Shown here: positions 1 to 4,818 of the stretch, in pieces | Position numbering within the stretch: position 1 is the stretch's first letter | How the letters are laid out: the number at the start of each line of letters is the position of its first letter | Assembly (NCBI GenBank): GCA_002938075.1 | Contig: PTLK01000122.1 | Span: forward strand, 1-6,232 | From: Alphaproteobacteria bacterium MarineAlpha3_Bin3 | GTDB lineage: Bacteria > Pseudomonadota > Alphaproteobacteria > Rhodospirillales > Casp-alpha2 | DNA: 6,232 bases | Direction of reading: 5' to 3' | Translations under genes and position numbers: made by a program | Notes under the pieces: generated by a model | What the model was told of the DNA's origin: nothing | The model's database searches: none | What the model saw: only the letters and a program-made list of their open reading frames with translations

Positions 1-14
1 AAACTCTCAAGTTA
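1..14 (-). rRNA. rrs: 16S ribosomal RNA, first ~14 nt (5' end only)
   Basis: Read on the minus strand, the left edge of the window ends in TTAACTTGAGAGTTT. This is how alphaproteobacterial 16S rRNA genes begin (AACTTGAGAGTTT, followed by GATC.TGGCTCAG in known genes; that continuation lies outside the window). The identification is from established knowledge of the 16S 5' end. It is supported independently by a boxA element and a strong promoter in the right order and orientation upstream on the same strand. The mature 5' end is placed by analogy with other 16S genes and could be off by two or three bases. The gene runs leftward out of the window, and everything after its first bases is unseen. 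Confidence 0.85.
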
Positions 15-55
15 AATTCCTCCACCCCAAAAGGGCGAAGGGAACTTCGAGAGCC

Positions 56-104
56 GTCCTTTGCACAAATTTCGGTTATCCGAAAAGATGCACAATTAAA
101 GGAC
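56..104 (-). other. stem-loop in the 16S leader RNA
   Basis: Outer arms GTCCTTT (56-62) and AAAGGAC (98-104) are exact reverse complements. Inside them is a second exact stem, TTTCGG (70-75) and CCGAAA (80-85), with a four-base loop. The two stems are separated by internal loops that each contain the direct repeat TGCACAA (62-68 and 89-95). In the leftward transcript this would be a long bipartite hairpin about 40 nt before mature 16S. It may be a processing or folding element. An RNase III role is possible but unproven, because the usual processing stem pairs with the 16S 3' flank, which is not in the window. Confidence 0.6.
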
Positions 105-171
105 AGATCTTTAGAGCACCAAAAGCACCCAAAGACCGCCGCCTGCGCATCCCTTCTAAATCTATCCACAA

Positions 172-183
172 TGTCAAAGAGCA
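172..183 (-). promoter_or_regulatory. boxA antitermination element of the rRNA operon
   Basis: The minus strand reads TGCTCTTTGACA, which differs at one position from the E. coli rrn boxA core TGCTCTTTAACA. In rRNA operons boxA in the nascent RNA binds NusB-NusE and builds the antitermination complex that protects the untranslated transcript from Rho. It lies about 80 nt after the predicted start and about 158 nt before the 16S 5' end, as expected for an rrn leader. A clear boxB hairpin was not found beside it. The TTTGACA inside it could be mistaken for a -35 box. Confidence 0.82.
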
Positions 184-267
184 AGGTCGAAAAACAAGAT
201 CGAAGAACAAGAAACGAAACCCGCCGCCGGCAAAGAAAAGCGCCGACAACTACCTTCCGCGAGCGAG

Positions 268-296
268 GTTCTAGGCGCCCCGCGAAAGCATGTCAA
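268..296 (-). promoter_or_regulatory. sigma-70 promoter of the rRNA operon
   Basis: On the minus strand a perfect -35 hexamer TTGACA (291-296) is followed by a 17-bp spacer and a -10 hexamer TAGAAC (268-273). The next bases are GC-rich (CTCGCTCG, 260-267), a discriminator composition typical of stringently controlled rRNA promoters that respond to ppGpp. The start site should fall near 260-262. The position upstream of boxA and the 16S start on the same strand makes this the rrn promoter. Only modest AT-richness is seen upstream (a CATATATTG stretch near 318-326), so a strong UP element is not evident. The promoter calls are from consensus matching; stringent control is inference. Confidence 0.85.
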
Positions 297-403
297 ACCA
301 TTACTGGCTTAGAGACGCAATATATGCACGCAGGCCCGGAATTACAACAGGATACTGCCCAAAAATGCCCGGCCAGGAGGCGGGAATCCAGGCTTCTTTC
401 CTA

Positions 404-443
404 TTTAGGGGACAGCTTACTTTTTTAGGGGACAGTTTAATTT
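404..443. repeat. two-unit 20-bp tandem repeat, TTTAGGGGACAG family
   Basis: Units 404-423 and 424-443 share TTTAGGGGACAG exactly, then differ at two positions (CTTACTTT and TTTAATTT), giving 18 of 20 identical. From general recollection, GGGGACAG followed by TTTAATTTTT or TTTACTTTTT recurs in many bacterial genomes, often near IS200-like tyrosine transposases of the REP-associated type, and CAAGACCTGACCC (about 477-488 here) often accompanies it. No transposase frame is present, so this would be an orphan or remnant. The repeat itself is seen directly; its mobile origin is inference. Confidence 0.6.
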
Positions 444-720
444 TTAGCGAGATTCGGGGTCACGAGATCGGGGATCAAGACCTGACCCAAAATGCTCCAA
501 ATGCTCGAAATTGGCGTTTGTAAACAAGCCACGCGTTGTTAAACTTCGCCATCGGAAGGGCCTCTTTTGCCCTGCCGGAGAATCACCCTTCGGTTAACCA
601 AGATTCACCGCACTTTTGCAACGAGTCCCATGGGGGTCTAATGGTACGCGGCTTGATGGTGGACCACCAAACGGGGTCACTCCAACGGCCTGCCCCCCTT
701 ATGGGAATGGGCCCCGGTCA

Positions 721-748
721 TTGTTCTTTAACGCCGGAATGATATAGG
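721..748 (+). promoter_or_regulatory. candidate promoter for the lipoprotein/CoA-transferase unit
   Basis: TTGTTC (721-726) and TATAGG (743-748) are separated by 16 bp and lie about 65 bp before the preferred start codon at 815. Each hexamer matches the sigma-70 consensus only partly, and alphaproteobacterial promoters are often poor matches. It is the best candidate seen in the expected place. Confidence 0.35.
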
Positions 749-798
749 TTTGAACCTCCATGACGGCAGCCCGGCAACGCTGGTATGGCGTTCATGAT

Positions 799-805
799 AA
801 AGGAG
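799..805 (+). promoter_or_regulatory. ribosome binding site that fixes the lipoprotein start
   Basis: AAAGGAG lies nine bases before the ATG at 815. The two in-frame ATGs further upstream, at 785 and 794, would place this site inside the coding region and have no comparable site of their own. The ATG at 815 is therefore the likely start, and it gives a normal-length lipoprotein signal peptide. Confidence 0.75.
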
Positions 806-814
806 TTGTTTGCG

Positions 815-1393
815 ATGCCATTTTCCCTCCCCCGACACCCCGGTTCCGGCCTTTGCGCTTTCTTTTTGAGCGCCCTTCCCTTGGCCGCGATGCTGGTCCT
901 TTCGGGATGCGCCCAGACGGCGGCAATCGGGCCCTCGGGCGGCTCCGTAATCAGCAAGGACGGGAAGGGAAAACAGGTGTCGACGCAGTTCTCCGACCTG
1001 CCGGTGCCGAAAGGCGCGAAAATGAACGTCGACAAGACCGTGGTCGTCGGCACCAAGAACTGGTTCGGGCAGTTGACGCTCGAAACCAGCCATGGCACCG
1101 ATGTGATGTTCAATTTCTATTCCCGGGAGCTGCCCAATTACGGTTGGCGGCGAATCGCCTCCATCCGCGCGCCGACCAGCATCCTCACCTACGACCGCCA
1201 GAACCGGGTGCTGTACATTGCCATCCAGCCGTCCAGAATCAGGGGCTCCGAGATCACGATTACGGTTTCGCCGAAGGAATACCCCTCCCCGGTTCCCTTG
1301 GCGCCTCCGCCGACTCCATTACCGGGCGCCGTCCTCCCGGCGCCGCCGGCCGGGACCCCGCTCGCCCCGCCGCCGCAGCCGCGGCGGAATTAA
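815..1393 (+). CDS. small lipoprotein of unknown function with proline-rich C-terminus
   Basis: A 192-residue protein. The first 31 residues form a lipoprotein signal peptide: a basic stretch (R7, H8), a hydrophobic core of about 17 residues, and the lipobox LSGC with the modified cysteine at C32. Alanine at +2 gives no inner-membrane retention signal, so outer-membrane attachment is likely. Residues 57-152 look like one compact alpha/beta domain, with a KNWFGQLTLE motif at about 82-91 and a FNFYSRELPNYGW motif at about 99-111. This suggests a small periplasmic fold found in hypothetical alphaproteobacterial lipoproteins, but I cannot name the family. Residues 153-192 are very rich in proline and alanine and probably disordered. 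The start at 815 is chosen for its ribosome binding site. The CoA-transferase gene starts 7 nt after the stop codon, so the two are probably co-transcribed. Function unknown. Confidence 0.85.
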   Translation: MPFSLPRHPGSGLCAFFLSALPLAAMLVLSGCAQTAAIGPSGGSVISKDGKGKQVSTQFSDLPVPKGAKMNVDKTVVVGTKNWFGQLTLETSHGTDVMFNFYSRELPNYGWRRIASIRAPTSILTYDRQNRVLYIAIQPSRIRGSEITITVSPKEYPSPVPLAPPPTPLPGAVLPAPPAGTPLAPPPQPRRN

Positions 1394-1400
1394 CCCCGCC

Positions 1401-2630
1401 ATGACCGATACCGTCGACCGCCCGCTTTCAGGGGTGCGGGTCACCGGGCTTGAGCAGTATATCGCCGGTCCCTATTGCACCATGCTGCTGGCCGATACCG
1501 GGGCCGAGGTCATAAAGATCGAGCGACCGGGCGGCGGCGACCCGCGCCGCCAGATGCCGCCGTTCGCCGAAAAGGACGGCCGCAAGAAAGGCGCCGGGTT
1601 CATGGGCTATAACCGCAACAAGAAAAGCCTATGCCTCAACCTGCGCGATCCCAAGGGCCAGGAAGTCTTCAGAAAGCTGGTGGCGAGCTCGGACGTGGTG
1701 GTCGAAAACCTGCGCCCCGGCTCGATGGCCAAGCTCGGCCTCGGCTACCGCGAAATGCGCCGGATGAATCCGCAACTGGTTTGGGCGATCATCTCGGGCT
1801 TCGGGCAGTTGGATGGGTATCGGGGGCCTTATTCGGACCGCCCGGCCTTCGACATCGTCGCCGAAGCGATGAGCGGGATGATGAACCTGGTCGGCTATGA
1901 CGACAAGCCGCCCAGCGGGACCGTCTACGGCATGGCCGACATCGTGTCCGGGATCATCGCCGCCTATGGCGTCCTGCAGGCGCTTTTTATGCGCCAACGG
2001 ACGGGCCGCGGGCAGCTCGTCGATTCGGCGATGCTGGATAACCTGCTCAGCCTCAACGAAACCATGGTCACCCTTTATTCCGTCGCCGGTCAGGAACAGA
2101 AACGCGGCGTGCCAACGGTGTTCTTTCCTCGCGGCGCCTATCAGACCAAGGACGGCTATCTAGCCGTCCACGTGCCCGACAACATCATCTGGAAACGTTT
2201 TTGCGAAGTCATGGAACGGTCCGATCTGATCGACGACGAACGCTCCGCCACCAGCCCCGCGCGGGCCCAAAACCACGGCTTCCTCGATCCCATCATCAGT
2301 GAATTCATGGCCACCATGACCCGCGACGAGGCGGTGGGGAAATTCAACGCCCACGGGGTGCCAGTGGCGCCGGTTTATACCGCCGAGGACGTCTTCGCCG
2401 ACCCCCATATCGAAGCCCGCGGCATGTTGATGCCCATCGACGATCCGGAGGTCGGCACCTACCGCTTCGCCCGCACCGCGCCGATGCTGGAAGAAAACGC
2501 CGAACTTCCCCGCAACCCGGCGCCGTCGCTCGGTCAGCACACGCGGGAGATCCTCGAAGGATTGCTGGATTATTCTTCTTCGGAAGTCGATGCGCTGCGC
2601 GACCATGGTGTCGTCGAGACCGGCGAATGA
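1401..2630 (+). CDS. CaiB/BaiF family (class III) CoA-transferase
   Basis: A 409-residue cytoplasmic enzyme of the formyl-CoA transferase/CaiB/BaiF family, which moves CoA from an acyl-CoA to a free carboxylic acid through an aspartyl-CoA thioester. Family hallmarks in order: PLSGVRV near the N-terminus, AGPYCTMLLADTGAEVIKIE (about 22-41), the NRNKKSLCLNL block (71-81), DVVVENLRPG (98-107), GFGQ.GPY (133-144), and YGMADIVSG (176-184). D180 in this last block is the expected catalytic aspartate, aligning with Asp169 of oxalate formyl-CoA transferase. A C-terminal APVYTAEDVFADPH-type segment is also typical. Length is normal for the family. The ATG at 1401 lies 7 nt after the lipoprotein stop; the ribosome binding site is weak. 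The frame continues upstream without a stop, but that part only shadows the lipoprotein gene. Substrates cannot be told from sequence; neighbours suggest no pathway. Confidence 0.92.
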   Translation: MTDTVDRPLSGVRVTGLEQYIAGPYCTMLLADTGAEVIKIERPGGGDPRRQMPPFAEKDGRKKGAGFMGYNRNKKSLCLNLRDPKGQEVFRKLVASSDVVVENLRPGSMAKLGLGYREMRRMNPQLVWAIISGFGQLDGYRGPYSDRPAFDIVAEAMSGMMNLVGYDDKPPSGTVYGMADIVSGIIAAYGVLQALFMRQRTGRGQLVDSAMLDNLLSLNETMVTLYSVAGQEQKRGVPTVFFPRGAYQTKDGYLAVHVPDNIIWKRFCEVMERSDLIDDERSATSPARAQNHGFLDPIISEFMATMTRDEAVGKFNAHGVPVAPVYTAEDVFADPHIEARGMLMPIDDPEVGTYRFARTAPMLEENAELPRNPAPSLGQHTREILEGLLDYSSSEVDALRDHGVVETGE

Positions 2631-2638
2631 TCGGCCAA

Positions 2639-2665
2639 GGAAAAGACCCCCGAAGGGGCCCTTCC
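2639..2665 (-). terminator. UUCG-loop terminator of the leftward SPOR lipoprotein gene
   Basis: In the minus-strand RNA the arms form an 11-bp continuous stem with a stable UUCG tetraloop: four C-G pairs (2655-2658 with 2647-2650), then mixed G-U, G-C and A-U pairs down to 2665/2640. A U-rich run (UCUUUUCC) forms the 3' arm and end. In the plus-strand RNA the wobble pairs become A-C mismatches, so only the four C-G pairs and a weak outer stem remain. The asymmetry points to a leftward terminator, about 62 nt after that gene's stop codon. The absence of a long U-run after the stem lowers confidence. Confidence 0.6.
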
Positions 2666-2727
2666 ATCCACTCGTCTTAAACCTTCCCTCTCAAACTCGC
2701 CGGGGGTCCCCCTTGAAATCTTTTGCC

Positions 2728-4098
2728 TCAGCCGCCCTCTATCATCGTCGGTTCGCAGAACTGGCGGCGGCGTTTCAGCTTGTGGCACATGGCCTTGGCC
2801 GCCGCGGCGTCCTTCAGTGGCCCGGCCTTGAGCCGGTAATAGGTCCCCTTATTGCCCAGGTTGACGCGAACCACCTGATGCTCGAGGCCGTCCAAAATCG
2901 CCTTATGGGTACGCTTAATCTGCTTCCAGCCCCAATTGGCCTGCTTTCTCGAACGGAACGAGGCCAAATGGATGCCCGGGCTGGGGCCTCCGGATTTCAT
3001 CATCTCCCTGAGCTTCGACCTTGCTTCCTTGGAGGCCATGGCAACGGGCGCCGGCGGCGGTTGTTTCGGCTGCACCGCCTTTTCGATGGCCTGGCGCTCC
3101 TTGGCGTACTCGTCGGAACTGAGGTAGCCGGTATCGCGGAGCTGTTCGAGGCGGCGTACGGCATCGGCGGCCTCCATCAGGCCCCGCGGCGGCGCCATGG
3201 GGTTGGCCACCACCACCGGCGCCGACGGCATCAAGGCATCGAGGATCATGTTGCGTTCGGCCGCGTGCTGGGTCACCGAAATGGCACGCATCTCAAGTGC
3301 CCTGCCGATGGCGCGAAGGCGCCCGGTTATTTGCTCCGTGGTCGGCACCGGCCGGTCCAGGCCGGCTGACGGCGGCGGCGCCGTCTGCGGTGTCAGGGCG
3401 CCGATGTTGGCGCGCCGCCGGGCATTGAATTCTTGCTGGGTGACCAGCCCCTGATCGCGGAGCGCCCGGATGGTGGCGAACCGGGAAATCACGTTGGCAT
3501 CGGCGCCCACGAACTTGCCGATCGCCGGCGCCGCCGATGGCGCCGCCGGGGCGGGCGGACGGCCGAGCATGACCGAACTGCTGGGCGCCGCGGACACCCT
3601 CGGCATCGGCGGGGCCGGGGGGGCCAGAACGCCAGGTTGACGGCTTCCCCCTCCGGCGGCGGCGCTGCTCATGGCGCTGGTGACATTGCCGCTGTCGAGA
3701 AGCGAGAGGTTGACGCTGGCGATCTGGGACGCCGGACGGGTGGAAATATTGCTCCAGACGATAAACTGTTTCGATTCGTCGGGCCGAATCGCCAGTACGG
3801 CTTCATACATTTCCCGCGCCTTGGTCAATTGGCCGGTGTTCTGGTAAAGGATTCCGGCCCCCAAAAGGGCATGAATGTCCTTGCCGTTCCGCTTCAGCGC
3901 CTGTTGAAAATGACCCTCGGCGGTGACGTAATTACCCTTGGCCAGCTCGGCGATACCGAGTTCAGCCAGGTCATTATCGCGGAGCGGGCTGGCCGACCAG
4001 AAGGAATCCCTGAACAAATTATCTTGAAAAAAACCGCAGGCACCGAGGCCGGCAGCAACCAGCACCACGAACGAAATGCGTAAAATCTGCCCTCTCAC
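2728..4098 (-). CDS. SPOR-domain lipoprotein with TPR and three SHOCT-like repeats
   Basis: A 456-residue envelope lipoprotein. With the GTG start at 4098, a signal peptide (R2, a hydrophobic core, lipobox LGAC) places the lipidated cysteine at C21. Two TPR units follow at about 44-74 and 75-108 (AELAKGNYVTAEGHFQQAL; GILYQNTGQLTKAREMYEAV). A proline/alanine-rich linker covers about 145-195. Three SHOCT-like helical hairpins lie at about 202-237 (LRDQGLVTQQEF), 255-291 and 309-344 (LRDTGYLSSDEY). The C-terminus, about 374-452, is a SPOR domain (IHLASFRSRKQA, then GTYYRLKAGPLKDAAAAKA). SPOR domains bind septal peptidoglycan lacking stem peptides, so a role in cell-wall or division-site organisation is likely; that is inference. 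An upstream in-frame ATG at 4173 lacks a good ribosome binding site and would bury the signal peptide behind 25 residues. Transcribed alone, convergent with the CoA-transferase. Confidence 0.88.
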   Translation of the reverse strand: MRGQILRISFVVLVAAGLGACGFFQDNLFRDSFWSASPLRDNDLAELGIAELAKGNYVTAEGHFQQALKRNGKDIHALLGAGILYQNTGQLTKAREMYEAVLAIRPDESKQFIVWSNISTRPASQIASVNLSLLDSGNVTSAMSSAAAGGGSRQPGVLAPPAPPMPRVSAAPSSSVMLGRPPAPAAPSAAPAIGKFVGADANVISRFATIRALRDQGLVTQQEFNARRRANIGALTPQTAPPPSAGLDRPVPTTEQITGRLRAIGRALEMRAISVTQHAAERNMILDALMPSAPVVVANPMAPPRGLMEAADAVRRLEQLRDTGYLSSDEYAKERQAIEKAVQPKQPPPAPVAMASKEARSKLREMMKSGGPSPGIHLASFRSRKQANWGWKQIKRTHKAILDGLEHQVVRVNLGNKGTYYRLKAGPLKDAAAAKAMCHKLKRRRQFCEPTMIEGG

Positions 4099-4106
4099 GC
4101 TCGACT

Positions 4107-4112
4107 TCCCCT
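4107..4112 (-). promoter_or_regulatory. ribosome binding site that fixes a GTG start
   Basis: AGGGGA on the minus strand lies eight bases before the GTG at 4098-4096. This start gives a textbook lipoprotein signal peptide, whereas the ATG at 4173 has no such site. The SPOR lipoprotein is therefore taken to start with GTG. Confidence 0.75.
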
Positions 4113-4166
4113 GTCCGGACGGGACGCATGGGCCGTTCCCAGCCGGTAAACTTCGAAATCTCCCCC

Positions 4167-4209
4167 ATACCACTAGGTATAGTAGTTGAATTAGTATTTA
4201 AATACTAAT
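4167..4209 (-). promoter_or_regulatory. paired inverted repeats upstream of the SPOR lipoprotein gene (operator candidate)
   Basis: A perfect 20-bp palindrome at 4190-4209 (ATTAGTATTTAAATACTAAT) lies 10 bp from a second exact inverted repeat at 4167-4180 (ATACC-ACTA-GGTAT). Both are AT-rich islands in a GC-rich region, 69-111 bp upstream of the GTG start. The arrangement resembles binding sites for a dimeric regulator overlapping a promoter; the minus strand has TATACC (4175-4170 side) as a possible -10 but no good -35. Regulator unknown. The symmetry is seen directly; regulation is inferred. Confidence 0.5.
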
Positions 4210-4327
4210 GTTTGATGGGCCGATGGCAACAGGTAATTGTCCCTTGGGGCCTAAATTGGTCTCAATTCGAGGGAAATAAAGCCCCTAAACCCCGTCCCGG
4301 GATGGCCGATCAGAACCAAAAAGGCCT

Positions 4328-4804
4328 TCAATCGACATCGATGGTGATGCGGATTCCCTTCTCCGGCACCGCGAACTTAGCTTGCTCGAACGAGGGCGGT
4401 CCCAGGAACGCCGGGGCGCCGTTGGAAAACCCATAATCCTCCAACGGCAGGCCGAGGAAGCCCTGGTCGAAGGAGCCGTTAGCGTTCTCGTCGTGAAAGA
4501 CGGCAACCGCGTAAGAACCGGGCGTAAGGTCCTTGAAAACGGCGACGGCGCGGCGCCCGGCAATCGGCACGTTGGTCCCCCGGAGGCGGCCTTCGTCATC
4601 GGGAAAGGTTGCCGGGTTGTCGTAAAGGGCGAAATGGACGTTGCCGTCATCGGAACGCAGCCCGACGACCTCGACCGTCAGCTCGGCGCCCAAGGCGGCA
4701 CCGGGGGCCGGGCCGGCAGCTGCAAGCGTCGCCGCAATCACCAAGGCGCCGAAAACCCGGTCGGTGAAGGCGTCGATCCGGTAGATGGGCCGGGGCTCCC
4801 TCAT
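4328..4804 (-). CDS. secreted DUF2141 domain protein
   Basis: A 158-residue exported protein. Residues 1-40 contain a long N-region (MREPRPIYRIDAFTDR), a hydrophobic alanine-rich core (about 18-36) and a likely signal peptidase I site after ALGA (40). Residues 41-158 are a DUF2141 (PF09912) beta-sandwich: ELTVEVVGLRSDDGNVHFAL (41-60), KDLTPGSYAVAVFHDENANG (91-110), and GLPLEDYGFSNGA (118-130), the family's most recognisable block. DENANGSFD (105-113) resembles a calcium-binding loop, as is common in this family. Function is unknown for the family. The ATG lies 14 nt after the dehydrogenase stop on the same strand, so it is probably the last gene of that operon; its ribosome binding site is weak. 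No convincing terminator follows. Confidence 0.87.
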   Translation of the reverse strand: MREPRPIYRIDAFTDRVFGALVIAATLAAAGPAPGAALGAELTVEVVGLRSDDGNVHFALYDNPATFPDDEGRLRGTNVPIAGRRAVAVFKDLTPGSYAVAVFHDENANGSFDQGFLGLPLEDYGFSNGAPAFLGPPSFEQAKFAVPEKGIRITIDVD

Positions 4805-4818
4805 CAGGACCGGCCCCG

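Larger units (their letters stand above)
15..261 (-). other. rRNA operon leader (pre-16S 5' leader)
   Basis: This is the transcribed spacer between the rRNA promoter and the 16S 5' end, about 245 nt. In transcript order it holds a T-rich stretch (about 184-235), boxA (172-183), a conserved-looking segment after boxA (GAAGGGATGCGCAGGCGG, minus strand, about 137-154), a long imperfect stem-loop (56-104), a small perfect hairpin (36-49) and a CCC-TTTT-GGG hairpin (25-35). Such leaders carry antitermination signals and help fold and process pre-16S RNA. A reading frame on the plus strand at 171-428 crosses this leader and the promoter and is not believed. The transcription start is estimated from the -10 element only. 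Confidence 0.8.
297..784. other. non-coding divergent intergenic region, about 490 bp
   Basis: No convincing gene lies between the leftward rRNA promoter and the rightward lipoprotein gene. Short open frames exist (290-523, 536-742) but lack a Shine-Dalgarno sequence and recognisable protein sequence. The stretch holds the 20-bp tandem repeat (404-443), an inverted repeat GGGTCA/TGACCC (457-462 and 483-488), a 9-bp tandem repeat AAATGCTCC/AAATGCTCG (490-507), short perfect palindromes CCCATGGG (627-634) and TGGTGG-A-CCACCA (657-669), and a candidate promoter (721-748). The 404-507 part looks like mobile-element debris. Nothing recognisable was found in 508-720 beyond the small palindromes. 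Confidence 0.7.

Noticed and set aside
172..178. TTTGACA on the minus strand as a second -35 box
   Set aside because: It is part of boxA, and no suitable -10 hexamer follows at the right distance.
381..394. GCGGGAATCCAGG, half of a common REP-like inverted repeat (ATTCCCGC...GCGGGAAT)
   Set aside because: Only one arm is present and the other half is degenerate, so it is not called as a repeat element.
171..428. 85-codon plus-strand open frame rich in basic residues
   Set aside because: It runs antisense through the rRNA boxA, leader and promoter and through the tandem repeat; it has no ribosome binding site and no recognisable protein pattern.
557..573. AGGGC-CTCTTTT-GCCCT hairpin as a terminator
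   Set aside because: The stem is only five pairs, no U-run follows, and no gene ends just before it.
536..742. 68-codon plus-strand open frame in the intergenic region
   Set aside because: No ribosome binding site, no familiar motif, and several palindromes lie inside it.
718..1113. Minus-strand frame of 131 codons opposite the lipoprotein gene
   Set aside because: It is a shadow of the lipoprotein gene, which has a clear signal peptide, lipobox and ribosome binding site.
1218..1400. Upstream extension of the CoA-transferase frame
   Set aside because: These 61 codons are arginine/proline-rich and overlap the end of the lipoprotein gene; the family's N-terminal block begins a few residues after the ATG at 1401.
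4187..4201. CtrA-like site (TTAA-N7-TTCA on the minus strand) within the palindrome
   Set aside because: It has one mismatch to TTAA-N7-TTAA and is explained by the palindrome's own AT-rich sequence; too weak to call.
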